The notes beneath the pieces were generated by a model. It did no database searches. It worked only from the letters and a program-made list of their open reading frames with translations, and was not told where the DNA came from. Below, piece by piece: positions 1 through 7,978 of a stretch of 11,284 nt of DNA. Source of the stretch: Vulcanimicrobiia bacterium (GTDB taxonomy: Bacteria > Vulcanimicrobiota > Vulcanimicrobiia > Vulcanimicrobiales > Vulcanimicrobiaceae); NCBI GenBank assembly GCA_025451135.1, contig JANWKW010000073.1, positions 1 through 11,284 on the forward strand, given 5' to 3'. The translations under genes and the position numbers were made by a program. The stretch's first letter is position 1. Each line of letters begins with the position of its first letter.

Positions 1-965
1 ACATCGCGCGATTCAACCGCGCACGCCTGGCCCCCGAGACGTCGCCCGCGCTGGTCGACGCCCGCCACATCGTGGCCCGCAGCGCGCGCGCGACCGGCGA
101 GACCGTCGTCACGCTGACCACCGCCACGGCCTCCGAGGCGGCCCGGGCGGCCGGCCCCGCGCTGATGAAGGCGCTGCCCGGCGCGGTCGGCATCGTCAAC
201 TCCTACGATCTCAACAGCGCCAACGCGATCGTCGGCCGCACCAACGTGACCGTGGCGGGCGCGAGTGAGATCGAAGAGCAGATCGACGGCGTCCGCTACC
301 GCGTCTCGGCCGGTTCGTTCTTCCAGGTCAACGTCGAGATCGTCAACCGTATCTTCGGGTTCATGAAGGCAGGCCTGACCAAACCCCGCCGGATCGTGGA
401 TCTGTATTGCGGCGCGGGGACCTTCGCGCTGTTCTTCGCCAAGCACGGGTCGACCGTGTACGGCATCGAGGAGAGTCCCCAAGCGGTCGCCGAGGCCGAG
501 GAGAACGCGCGCCTGAACGGCTTCGAGAGCAGGGCGTCGTTCCACGCCGGCAAGGTCGAAGACGTGGTCCGTGCGCGCGAGGCTCGGCAGGTGCTCAAGG
601 ACGCGCAGATCGTCTTCCTGGACCCGCCCCGCAAGGGCAGCGACGAGATCACCCTGGGCGCGGTCGCGGCCGCGCAGCCGCCGAACATCTGGTACCTCTC
701 GTGCGATCCGGCGACCTTGGCCCGGGATTTGAAGTTCCTCGTCGCCAAAGGTTACACCATCGGCGTCGTCCAGCCGTTCGACATGTTCCCGCAGACCGGG
801 CACGTCGAGACGCTGGTGACGCTCTATCGCGAGGACGCCGCCCCGCGCATCAGCGTGGAAGAGGCCTTCGCGGACGTGCCGGACCCGGTCTGGCCCGAAG
901 AAGCCGACGCACCACAACCGCAGACCACATCGGAGTACCCGGACTTTGTCATCCGACAAGATTGA
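1..965 (+). CDS. rlmD: 23S rRNA (uracil-C5)-methyltransferase, RumA/TrmA family, 5' truncated by window edge
   Basis: The reading frame is open from the first complete codon (position 3), so the gene begins upstream; the GTG at 72 is an internal codon, not the start. Enzymes of this family methylate C5 of a uridine in RNA using S-adenosylmethionine. Visible motifs, in order, are SAGSFFQVN (about 309-335), the SAM-binding motif VDLYCGAGTFAL, DPPRKG, the LSCDP motif whose catalytic Cys codon is 702-704, and the closing HVETL motif with the catalytic general-base Glu codon at 807-809. The N-terminal TRAM domain and any Fe-S cysteines lie outside the window, so RlmD cannot be firmly separated from RlmC, RlmCD or TrmA. 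After the catalytic domain there is an acidic, proline-containing tail of about 40 residues. The last 20 nt overlap gatC, which suggests translational coupling. Confidence 0.88.
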   Translation, partial: IARFNRARLAPETSPALVDARHIVARSARATGETVVTLTTATASEAARAAGPALMKALPGAVGIVNSYDLNSANAIVGRTNVTVAGASEIEEQIDGVRYRVSAGSFFQVNVEIVNRIFGFMKAGLTKPRRIVDLYCGAGTFALFFAKHGSTVYGIEESPQAVAEAEENARLNGFESRASFHAGKVEDVVRAREARQVLKDAQIVFLDPPRKGSDEITLGAVAAAQPPNIWYLSCDPATLARDLKFLVAKGYTIGVVQPFDMFPQTGHVETLVTLYREDAAPRISVEEAFADVPDPVWPEEADAPQPQTTSEYPDFVIRQD

Positions 966-1242
966 CGTTCGCTACGTCGCCAAACTCGCGCGCATCGCGC
1001 TGACCGACGACGAGGTCGAACGCTTCGGCGCGCAGCTCGGCGACCTGCTCGAGCACGTGCAGGCGCTCGGCGAGCTCGACGTCGCCGCCGTGCCCGCGAC
1101 CGCGCAGGTCGTCGAGTCGCGCAACGTGCAGCGCGCGGATACCGTCCGCCCGACGCTCGATCGCGAGACCGTGCTCGCCCAGGCGCCGCAGCGCCAGGGC
1201 CCGTTCTTCCGCGTCCCGCGCATCATCGCCGAGGCCGAGTAG
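946..1242 (+). CDS. gatC: Asp/Glu-tRNA amidotransferase subunit C (GatC)
   Basis: This 98-residue protein has the usual size for GatC, the small subunit that wraps around GatA and stabilises its contact with GatB in the amidotransferase that converts Glu-tRNA(Gln) and/or Asp-tRNA(Asn). The N-terminus (DVRYVAKLARIALTDDEVERF) and the middle (LGDLLEHVQALGELD) match the family's helical pattern, and the tail contains the late conserved segment around RQGPFFRVPRII. The start is TTG at 946, inside the end of the upstream methyltransferase gene. A GGAG at 932-935 lies ten bases before it, and no in-frame ATG or GTG would keep the conserved N-terminus. Identity is strongly supported by gatA one base downstream. 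Confidence 0.95.
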   Translation: MSSDKIDVRYVAKLARIALTDDEVERFGAQLGDLLEHVQALGELDVAAVPATAQVVESRNVQRADTVRPTLDRETVLAQAPQRQGPFFRVPRIIAEAE

Positions 1243-1243
1243 C

Positions 1244-2728
1244 GTGGACGAGACGGTCTCCGCCACCGCCGCCTCGATCGCGGACGCGGTCAACGCCAAG
1301 GCCCGTTCCGCCCGCGAGGTGACCGACGCGATGCTGGCCCACGTCGATGCGGTCGACGACCGCGTCGGCGCCTATCTGACGCGCCTGCACGACCTCGCCC
1401 GCGCCCAGGCCGATCGGGTCGACGCGCGCGTCGCGGCCGGCGAGAAGCTGCCGCTCGCGGGCGTGCCGCTGGCCGTCAAGGACAACATGTGCCTGACCGG
1501 CACCCGGACGACGTGCGGCTCGAAGATCCTCGAGCACTGGGTCGCGCCGTACACCAACACCGCGGTCGCGCGCATGCTCGACGCCGGCGCGATCCCGATC
1601 GGGAAGACGAACCTGGACGAGTTCGCGATGGGCTCGTCGTGCGAGAACAGCGCGCTCGGCGTCACCCGCAATCCGTACGATCCGGGCTGCGTGCCGGGCG
1701 GTTCGAGCGGCGGCTCGGCCGCGGCCGTCGCGGCCAACGAGGCCGCCATCGGCCTGGGGAGCGATACCGGCGGTTCGATCCGCGAGCCTGCGGCGTTCTG
1801 CAATCTGGTCGGCTTCAAGCCGACCTACGGGCGCATCTCGCGCTACGGTCTGATCGCGTTCGCGTCGAGCCTCGATCAGATCGGACCGTTCGCGCGAACG
1901 GTCGAAGACGCCGCGCTCGCGTACGACGCGATGGCCGGCCACGATCCGATGGATTCGACCTCGATCGATCGCGCCGTCGAGAGCACGGCCGATCATCTGC
2001 GCACCGATCTGCGCGGTCTGAAGGTCGGACTGGTGCGCGAATTCGATACGGAAGGCCTGGGCGGCGAGATCGACGCCGTCTATAAGAAGGCCTATGCGGA
2101 CCTCGAAGCCTTGGGCGCCGAGATCGTCGAGGTCGGGCTCCCGAGCGCCAAGTACGGCCTGGCGACGTACTATCTGATCGCGCCGGCGGAATGCTCGTCC
2201 AATCTCGCGCGCTTCGACGGCGTCCGGTACGGCCTGCGCGTCGATGCCGCCGACGTCGGCGCGATGTACGAGGCGACCCGCGCGGCCGGCTTCGGTCCCG
2301 AGGTCAAGCGCCGCATCCTGATCGGCACCTACGCACTCTCGAGCGGATACTACGACGCGTATTACGTGCGCGCGCAGAAGGCCCGCACGCTGATCGCCCA
2401 GGACTTCCGAACCGCGTTCGCATCGTGCGATCTGATCGCGTGTCCGGCCGCGTCGTCGCCCGCATTCCCGTTCGATTCCAAGAGCGATCCGTACAGCATG
2501 TATCTGATGGACTACTACACGATCCCGATGTCGCTGGCCGGGCTGCCGGCCGTCTCCGTGCCGTGCGGCTGGGTGAAGGCCTCGGCCGATAGCTCGCCGA
2601 TGCCGATGGGCCTGCAGCTCACCTCGCCGATCTTCAGCGAACGGCTGCTGCTGGGCGCGGCCCACGCCTACGAACGGGCGACCAACCACGCCGCCCTGCG
2701 CGGCCCCGCGGTGGGAGCGCCGGCATGA
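1244..2728 (+). CDS. gatA: Asp/Glu-tRNA amidotransferase subunit A (GatA), glutamine amidase
   Basis: GatA (494 residues) hydrolyses glutamine and passes the ammonia to GatB for transamidation of misacylated tRNA. It has the amidase-signature fold. The Ser-cisSer-Lys triad is intact: Lys79 in LAVKDN, cis-Ser154 in PGGSSGGS and nucleophile Ser178 in GSDTGGSIR. These numbers coincide with the Staphylococcus aureus GatA triad. The stretch FKPTYGRISRYGL follows, as expected. The start is GTG at 1244, one base after the gatC stop, with no strong Shine-Dalgarno, so reinitiation after gatC is likely. The stop overlaps the gatB start (ATGA, 2725-2728). Presence of GatCAB implies at least one non-discriminating GluRS or AspRS elsewhere in the genome (inference from pathway knowledge). 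Confidence 0.98.
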   Translation: MDETVSATAASIADAVNAKARSAREVTDAMLAHVDAVDDRVGAYLTRLHDLARAQADRVDARVAAGEKLPLAGVPLAVKDNMCLTGTRTTCGSKILEHWVAPYTNTAVARMLDAGAIPIGKTNLDEFAMGSSCENSALGVTRNPYDPGCVPGGSSGGSAAAVAANEAAIGLGSDTGGSIREPAAFCNLVGFKPTYGRISRYGLIAFASSLDQIGPFARTVEDAALAYDAMAGHDPMDSTSIDRAVESTADHLRTDLRGLKVGLVREFDTEGLGGEIDAVYKKAYADLEALGAEIVEVGLPSAKYGLATYYLIAPAECSSNLARFDGVRYGLRVDAADVGAMYEATRAAGFGPEVKRRILIGTYALSSGYYDAYYVRAQKARTLIAQDFRTAFASCDLIACPAASSPAFPFDSKSDPYSMYLMDYYTIPMSLAGLPAVSVPCGWVKASADSSPMPMGLQLTSPIFSERLLLGAAHAYERATNHAALRGPAVGAPA

Positions 2729-4179
2729 CGCAGTACGAAGCGGTCATCGGCATCGAGTGCCACGTCGAGCTCAAGACGCAGAGCAAGATGTTCTGCGGCT
2801 GTCCCAACGCGTTCGGCGGCGAGCCCAACACCCAGGTCTGCCCGGTCTGCCTGGCGCTGCCCGGCGCGCTGCCGGTCGCGAACGAAGCCGCGATCGCGCA
2901 CATGATCCGCGCGGGCCTGGCGTTCGACGCGGAGATCCCGGCGTTCTCGAAGTTCGACCGGAAGAATTACTTCTATCCGGACATGCCCAAGGACTATCAG
3001 ATCTCGCAGTTCGACATGCCGCTGACGCAGGGCGGCGTCGTGAAGTACTGGCTCGAGGACGGCACCATGAAGGAGTGTCGGCTGACGCGCATCCACTTGG
3101 AAGAGGACACCGGAAAGTCGTCGCACGCCGGCTCGGGCGACGGACGCATCGCCGGCAGCACGCACTCACTGGTCGATTTCAATCGCGCCGGCGTGCCGCT
3201 CATGGAATGCGTCTCGGAGCCGGACATCCGCAGCGCGAAAGAAGCGGTCGGCTATCTCGAAGCGCTCAAGCGCACCTTCGTGCAGCTGGGCGTGAGCGAC
3301 GTCAAGATGGAAGAAGGCTCGCTGCGCTGCGACGCCAACGTCTCGATCCGTCCCGTCGGTCAGGCGGAGTACGGCACCAAGGCCGAGATCAAGAACATGA
3401 ACTCGTTTCGCTCGGTCGAGCGGGCGATCGAGAGCGAGATCGCGCGTCAGATCGAGATCGTCGAATCCGGCGGTCGCGTGATCCAAGAGACGCGCGGCTG
3501 GGACGAGGTGCACGGCACCACGCACTCGATGCGCAGCAAAGAACAGGCGCACGACTACCGCTACTTCCCCGATCCGGATCTGGTGCCGATGGAGGTCTCT
3601 CGCGACCTGGTCGAACGGATCCGCAGCGGCATGCCCGAGGTGCCGTGGAAGCGGTTCGAACGGTATCGCGCCGAGTACCGCATCAACGCCCTGCAGGCCA
3701 CCCAGCTGCTCGACGACGGGCCGCTGGCGGCCTACTTCGACGCGGCCGTCGCGGCCAGCGGCAACCCGCAGCAGTCGCTCAACTTCGTGCTCGGCGATCT
3801 CTCGCGCCTGGCGAACGAGTCGGGGACGGCGGTCGGCGCTTCGAAGGTGACGCCGGCGCTGCTGGCCGAGCTGATCGGCCTGCTCGAGGCCAAGACGATC
3901 AACTCGAAGATCGCCAAAGGCGTGATCGAGCGCACCTGGCAGACGGGCGACTCGCCCAAGGCGATCGTCGAACGGGAGGGCCTCGCCCAGACGACCGACA
4001 GCGCCGCCATCGAGAAGTTCGTCGACGACGTCCTGGCCGCCAATCCCAAGGTCGTCGAGGAGTATCGCGGCGGCAAGGTCGGCGTCGCCGGCTTCCTGGT
4101 GGGCGCCGTGATGAAGGCCTCGCAAGGCAAGGCGAACCCCGCGATGGTCCAAGAGCTCGTGAAGAAAAAACTAGGCTAG
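2725..4179 (+). CDS. gatB: Asp/Glu-tRNA amidotransferase subunit B (GatB)
   Basis: GatB (484 residues) binds the misacylated tRNA, activates the acyl group with ATP and completes amidation with ammonia from GatA. The N-terminal cradle begins YEAVIGIECHVELKT and carries a four-cysteine zinc-site pattern, Cys24 and Cys26 (CGC) with Cys39 and Cys42 (CPVC). The conserved stretches KNYFYPDMPKDYQISQ, RIHLEEDTGKS and DFNRAGVPLMECVSEPDI follow. The C-terminal third is the helical YqeY-like tail domain that recognises the tRNA elbow. The ATG start overlaps the gatA stop by 4 nt; GTGGGAG at 2711-2717 is a reasonable Shine-Dalgarno. The last codons (around 4159-4179) are unusually A-rich for this gene and run into the mutS2 ribosome-binding region. 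Confidence 0.98.
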   Translation: MTQYEAVIGIECHVELKTQSKMFCGCPNAFGGEPNTQVCPVCLALPGALPVANEAAIAHMIRAGLAFDAEIPAFSKFDRKNYFYPDMPKDYQISQFDMPLTQGGVVKYWLEDGTMKECRLTRIHLEEDTGKSSHAGSGDGRIAGSTHSLVDFNRAGVPLMECVSEPDIRSAKEAVGYLEALKRTFVQLGVSDVKMEEGSLRCDANVSIRPVGQAEYGTKAEIKNMNSFRSVERAIESEIARQIEIVESGGRVIQETRGWDEVHGTTHSMRSKEQAHDYRYFPDPDLVPMEVSRDLVERIRSGMPEVPWKRFERYRAEYRINALQATQLLDDGPLAAYFDAAVAASGNPQQSLNFVLGDLSRLANESGTAVGASKVTPALLAELIGLLEAKTINSKIAKGVIERTWQTGDSPKAIVEREGLAQTTDSAAIEKFVDDVLAANPKVVEEYRGGKVGVAGFLVGAVMKASQGKANPAMVQELVKKKLG

Positions 4180-4188
4180 GACAGCACC

Positions 4189-6519
4189 ATGTTGGCCGAC
4201 GAGCGCACGCTCGAGGCGCTCGACTTCGCCGGCGTCCTGGCGCGGGTCGTCGGCGCGACCCATACCGAGCGCGGTCGCGCGCTCGCGTCGGCGCTCGCGC
4301 CGCTCTCCGACTTCGACGCGATCCGGCGCGAGCAGGCCGCGACGGCCGACATCCGCGAGCTGATCGCCGGCGCGGACTTCCACGTCGGGCGTGCCATCGA
4401 CACCGCGTCGCTCACCGAAGCGGCCGCGCTCGGGCGGATGCTCGGCTCGGGCGAGATCCGGGCGGTGGCCGAAGCCATGTCGGCGGCGGCCGCGGCCTAT
4501 AAGGGGACGCGCGCGCGGCCGACCGAGACGATCGGCGCGATCACCGCGGCCTACCTGCCGCTCAACGAGATCGTTCGCGGCGTCACCGACGCGATCGACG
4601 AGCGCGGCACCGTCACCGATCGCGCGTCACCCGCGCTCGGACGGATCCGCCGCAACCTGATCCACGCCCAGAACGACGCGCGCGACCGCGTCGGCAGCAT
4701 CGCCCGTTCCGGCAACCGGGCCATCCAGGACAGCGTCGTCACCCTGCGCGACGGGCGTTACGTGGTCCCGATCAAGGCGGAATTCTCGGGCGAGTTCGCG
4801 GGCATCGTGCACGACACGAGTTCGAGCGGCCAGACGCTCTTCGTCGAACCGCTGGCCGCCCTCGATTCGAACAACCGCGTCCGCACGCTGCGGCTCGAAG
4901 AAGAACGCGAGGTCTCCCGGATCCTCGAAGCGCTCTCGCGCGTGATCGGCGGGGCCGCGGAGCAGATCGAACGCAACGTGGAGATGCTCGCGCGCCTGGA
5001 CGTGCTGGCGGCCAAGGCGCAGCTGGCGCGCTCGATGGACGCCCGCCCGGCCGAGCTGCTCGACGAACCCGCCGTCGCGATCTTGGACGGTCGCCACCCG
5101 CTGCTCGGCGACCGGGCGGTGCCGCAGTCGCTCTCGCTCGACGACGAGACCCGCCTGCTCGTCATCAGCGGGCCGAACATGGGCGGCAAGACGGTCGCGC
5201 TCAAGATGCTCGGGCTCTTCGTCGCGATGACCTACACCGGATTGCAGGTCCCGGCCGCGCACGGCACGCGGATCGGTCGGTTCGAGCGGGTGATCGCAGA
5301 CATCGGCGACGAACAGTCGATCGTCGAGAACGCGTCGACGTTCTCGGCGCATCTGCGCCGGATGCGCGAGATCCTGGCCGAGGCGGATGCGCGCACGCTG
5401 GTGCTGGTCGACGAGATCGGCGGCGGCACCGAGCCGACGGCGGGCGCGGCCCTGGCGGTCGCGTTCCTCGAGCGGCTGCTGGCGGTGCGCGCGTGCGCGA
5501 TCGTCACGACGCACGCGACCGAGCTGAAGCTCTTCGCCCACGGCACGCCGGGCGTCGCCAACGCGAGCGTGCGTTTCGACCCGCGGACGTTCGCGCCCAC
5601 CTATCACCTGGACATCGGCGCGCCCGGCCAGTCGCTGGCCTTCCCGCTGGCGCGCGCGATGGGCATCGAAGACGGCATCTTGGCGCGCGCCGAGAGGCTG
5701 CTCGAATCGCGCGATCGCGACTACGAGGCGGCGCTGGCGGAGCTCGGGCAGCGCAACGCCGAGTTGCAGGGGGAACGCGACGCGGCCGCGCGGGCGCGGA
5801 CCGCCGCCGAGCAGCGCGAGGGTGAGGCGCGGCGCGCGCGCGAGGCGCTCGATCGCGAGCGGGCGGCGCTGGTGGAGAAGGCCCAAGAGCAGCTGACCAA
5901 GGCGCTCCGCGACTTCGTCGCCGAGCTGGCGCGGCGGGCCGCCGAGAACGCGAGCCGTCCGAAGGTGACGGCGTCGCAGAGCGCGCTGATGGATCGCAGC
6001 ATCGCTGCGATGCGGCGCGATCTCGGGATCGTGCCCGGCACGCCTGGGGCGGCGCCGAGCGATGCGCTCGCGGTCGGCGATCGCGTGCACGTCGCGTCCT
6101 ACGACAAGGAAGGCGTGTTGGCCGAGGATTACGGCGAGAGCGCGCTGGTCGCGCTCGGCGCGCTCAAGACGGTCGTGCCCAAGAGCGAGCTCAAACGGGT
6201 GGGCGGCCCGCGCGTCGAAAAGCAGCGGCCGCGCGGCGACGGCGGCGGCGCGCGCCTCGAGGCGTCGACCCGGACGATGGCCGAGCTGGACGTGCGGGGA
6301 CGCCGTTTCGTCGACGCCCAGCCGCTGGTCGAGCGCTGGCTCGACGATGCGATGCTCGGGGGCAGCGGCGAACTGCGCTTGATCCACGGCAAGGGCACCG
6401 GCATGCTCGGGCGCGGCCTGCAAGAGTTCCTGCGCGACTACCCCGGCGTCAAGAGCGTCCGTTACGGCGATCAGAACGAGGGGGATGGCGGCGTGACCAT
6501 CATCGAACTGCAAGGATAG
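4189..6519 (+). CDS. mutS2: MutS2 family ATPase/endonuclease with C-terminal Smr domain
   Basis: The protein is 776 residues, the normal MutS2 length, and lacks the N-terminal mismatch-recognition domains of MutS. The N-terminal part holds the MutS core and clamp. The ATPase domain has Walker A GPNMGGKT (residues 328-335, Lys334), a Walker B ending in VLVDEIGGG (405-413, Asp408 and Glu409) and a switch histidine in VTTHATELK. A charged helical region (roughly 500-600) looks coiled-coil. A KOW-like beta segment (about 624-665) follows, then an Smr nuclease domain (about 697-776) with LDVRG (700-704) and HGKGTG (734-739). In the family, MutS2 suppresses recombination in some bacteria and, in Bacillus subtilis, acts on stalled or collided ribosomes. 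Its place between gatB (9 nt gap) and tyrS (1 nt gap) fits a link to translation, but that is inference. Confidence 0.96.
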   Translation: MLADERTLEALDFAGVLARVVGATHTERGRALASALAPLSDFDAIRREQAATADIRELIAGADFHVGRAIDTASLTEAAALGRMLGSGEIRAVAEAMSAAAAAYKGTRARPTETIGAITAAYLPLNEIVRGVTDAIDERGTVTDRASPALGRIRRNLIHAQNDARDRVGSIARSGNRAIQDSVVTLRDGRYVVPIKAEFSGEFAGIVHDTSSSGQTLFVEPLAALDSNNRVRTLRLEEEREVSRILEALSRVIGGAAEQIERNVEMLARLDVLAAKAQLARSMDARPAELLDEPAVAILDGRHPLLGDRAVPQSLSLDDETRLLVISGPNMGGKTVALKMLGLFVAMTYTGLQVPAAHGTRIGRFERVIADIGDEQSIVENASTFSAHLRRMREILAEADARTLVLVDEIGGGTEPTAGAALAVAFLERLLAVRACAIVTTHATELKLFAHGTPGVANASVRFDPRTFAPTYHLDIGAPGQSLAFPLARAMGIEDGILARAERLLESRDRDYEAALAELGQRNAELQGERDAAARARTAAEQREGEARRAREALDRERAALVEKAQEQLTKALRDFVAELARRAAENASRPKVTASQSALMDRSIAAMRRDLGIVPGTPGAAPSDALAVGDRVHVASYDKEGVLAEDYGESALVALGALKTVVPKSELKRVGGPRVEKQRPRGDGGGARLEASTRTMAELDVRGRRFVDAQPLVERWLDDAMLGGSGELRLIHGKGTGMLGRGLQEFLRDYPGVKSVRYGDQNEGDGGVTIIELQG

Positions 6520-6520
6520 C

Positions 6521-7714
6521 ATGAAGCACCCACATTTCGCCGATGCGGCCTATCTGCTCGACGGGTTCGAACACGTCGAGACGTTCCCCGAGTTCCAGGC
6601 GCGCCTCAAACTCGGGCGTCCGCTCAACGTCAAGCTCGGCATCGATCCGACCAGCCCCGACCTGCACCTGGGGTTCATGGTGGTGCTCAATCAGCTGCAG
6701 CGGTTCGCCGAGGCCGGCCACGCGGTGACCCTGATCATCGGCGATTTCACCGCTAAGATCGGCGATCCGAGCGGCAAGAACGAGACCCGTCCGCAGTTGA
6801 GCGACGACGAGATCGAGGCCAACATGCGGACGTATCGCGAGCAGGCCGCCAAGGTGCTCGACATGGAGCGCATCGCGGTGCGCTACAACTCCGAATGGCT
6901 GGCGCCGCTCGCGACCGCCGACTTCATCAAGCTCGCCGCCAAGGTCTCGGTCGCGCAGATGCTCGAGCGCAACGATTTCCGCCAGCGCTACGAGGGCGGC
7001 GAGGCGATCTCGCTGCACGAGTTCCTGTACCCGATCGCGATGGCGTACGACTCGGTGATGGTGGAGTCCGACGTCGAGCTTGGCGGCGTGGATCAGCTCT
7101 TCAATCTGCTCATGGGCCGGCACTACCAGCGCGAGCACGGTCAGGCCCCGCAGATCTGCGCGATGGTCCCGCTGCTGGTCGGGCTCGACGGCCACAAGAA
7201 GATGTCCAAATCGCTCGGCAACTACGTCGGCGTCACCGAAGACGCCCAGACCCAGTTCGGCAAGTTGATGTCGATCGGCGACGAGCTGATGCCGGTCTAC
7301 GCGCGCTATGCGGCGTTCCGCAGCAAGGCCGCCTGCGACGCGCTCGCCGCCGAACTGCGAGCCGGCGCCAACCCGATGGACGTCAAGAAGCAGATCGCCC
7401 AGGACGTGGTCGCCCGGTATCACGGGCTCGACGGCGCCCGGGCCGCGCGCGAATACTTCGAGCGGACGGTCCAGCGCAAGGAGATCCCGACCGAGCGGAT
7501 CGCCGAGCTCGGCCGCGGCGACTGCGCCAAGGTCGCCGAGGTGCTGGTCAAGGCCGGCTTTGCCGAGAGCAAGCGCGCCGCCGAGCGACTAATCTCGGGG
7601 AACGGGGTAAAGGTGGATGGTATAGTCGTGACCGACCCGAAGGCGCCTTGGACCGCGACCGGTCCCGCCGTACTCGCCGTCGGATCGCGCAAGTTCGTCC
7701 GTATCACGCCGTAA
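6521..7714 (+). CDS. tyrS: Tyrosyl-tRNA synthetase, type II (TyrZ-like) with S4 domain
   Basis: This class I synthetase (397 residues) charges tRNA(Tyr) with tyrosine. The Rossmann core contains GIDPTSPDLHLGF (residues 40-52, the HIGH-type motif), GDFTAKIGDPSG, the YPIAMAYDSV segment with Asp177 for the tyrosine hydroxyl, GGVDQLFNLLMGR (188-200) and KMSKS (227-231). An S4 RNA-binding domain occupies about 335-397. The GGxDQxFNLLMGR form and lack of the type I sequence place it in the TyrZ-like subgroup. Two positions are unusual: the second His of HIGH is Phe52, and the residue at the usual substrate-binding Gln in YPxxQxYD is Met174. ATG at 6521 is one base after the mutS2 stop, with AAGGA at 6512-6516 as Shine-Dalgarno. 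Confidence 0.96.
   Translation: MKHPHFADAAYLLDGFEHVETFPEFQARLKLGRPLNVKLGIDPTSPDLHLGFMVVLNQLQRFAEAGHAVTLIIGDFTAKIGDPSGKNETRPQLSDDEIEANMRTYREQAAKVLDMERIAVRYNSEWLAPLATADFIKLAAKVSVAQMLERNDFRQRYEGGEAISLHEFLYPIAMAYDSVMVESDVELGGVDQLFNLLMGRHYQREHGQAPQICAMVPLLVGLDGHKKMSKSLGNYVGVTEDAQTQFGKLMSIGDELMPVYARYAAFRSKAACDALAAELRAGANPMDVKKQIAQDVVARYHGLDGARAAREYFERTVQRKEIPTERIAELGRGDCAKVAEVLVKAGFAESKRAAERLISGNGVKVDGIVVTDPKAPWTATGPAVLAVGSRKFVRITP
7598..7626 (+). promoter_or_regulatory. Possible internal promoter near the 3' end of tyrS
   Basis: TATAGT at 7621-7626 resembles a -10 box, with GGGAAC at 7598-7603 seventeen bases upstream as a poor -35. It sits in a short patch (about 7586-7627) where tyrS uses codons rare elsewhere in the window, including CGA, CTA, GTA, GGT and ATA. 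It could add transcription for the zinc-ribbon gene starting at 7735. The evidence is only base composition and a weak match, so this is speculative. Confidence 0.2.
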
Positions 7715-7734
7715 GGGAATAGAAGAAGAGCGTC

Positions 7735-7971
7735 ATGGCAGACCAAGCCGTCACCTATACCGGAGCGCCCGCGATCGCCGGCAAGAAGCTGGTCTGCAGG
7801 CGCTGCCATCGCGTCTACGCCTATCCCGCGGCCGGCGACCGCCCGGTGCGCTGCGAGTGCGGCTGGTGGTACTACAACGACGGCGTCGCGCTCCGCGAAG
7901 CCTATTGGCAGCGGCTCGACCCCTATCGCGTGCCGCCGTCGCTCGCGGCCCTCTTCGCTCCCAAGGCGTAA
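7735..7971 (+). CDS. Small zinc-ribbon protein of unknown function
   Basis: I do not recognise this 78-residue protein. It has two cysteine pairs, Cys21-x2-Cys24 (CRRCHRVYAY) and Cys40-x-Cys42 (CECGWWYYNDG), about 16 residues apart. This is the layout of a compact zinc ribbon, flanked by a dense aromatic patch (WWYYN, then YW and Y). The C-terminal 30 residues are Pro/Leu/Ala-rich with no clear motif. There is no signal peptide or membrane segment. ATG at 7735 follows a purine-rich stretch (GAAGAAGAG, about 7720-7728). It begins 20 nt after tyrS and ends the operon, 7 nt before the convergent hslO stop. The strong codon bias and good start support a real gene. A nucleic-acid or ribosome-associated role is only a guess from the ribbon and the neighbours. 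Confidence 0.85.
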   Translation: MADQAVTYTGAPAIAGKKLVCRRCHRVYAYPAAGDRPVRCECGWWYYNDGVALREAYWQRLDPYRVPPSLAALFAPKA

Positions 7972-7978
7972 ACGGTTC

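Noticed and set aside
1223..2689. Long open frames antisense to gatA, gatB and mutS2, for example 488 codons at 1223-2689 and 631 codons at 4627-6522 on the - strand
   Set aside because: They mirror conserved genes, are Arg-, Ala- and Asp-rich low-information proteins, and show no motif. In GC-rich DNA the antisense frame of a strongly biased gene has few stops.
4165..4171. AAAAAAC near the gatB end as a programmed -1 frameshift site
   Set aside because: The zero frame reads AAA AAA CTA, so the heptamer is not in the A AAA AAC phase, there is no downstream structure, and gatB ends normally two codons later.
2757..4502. A 581-codon + strand frame across gatB and mutS2
   Set aside because: It is a shifted reading of gatB and the mutS2 start, Arg-rich and motif-free; the real frames have full family signatures.
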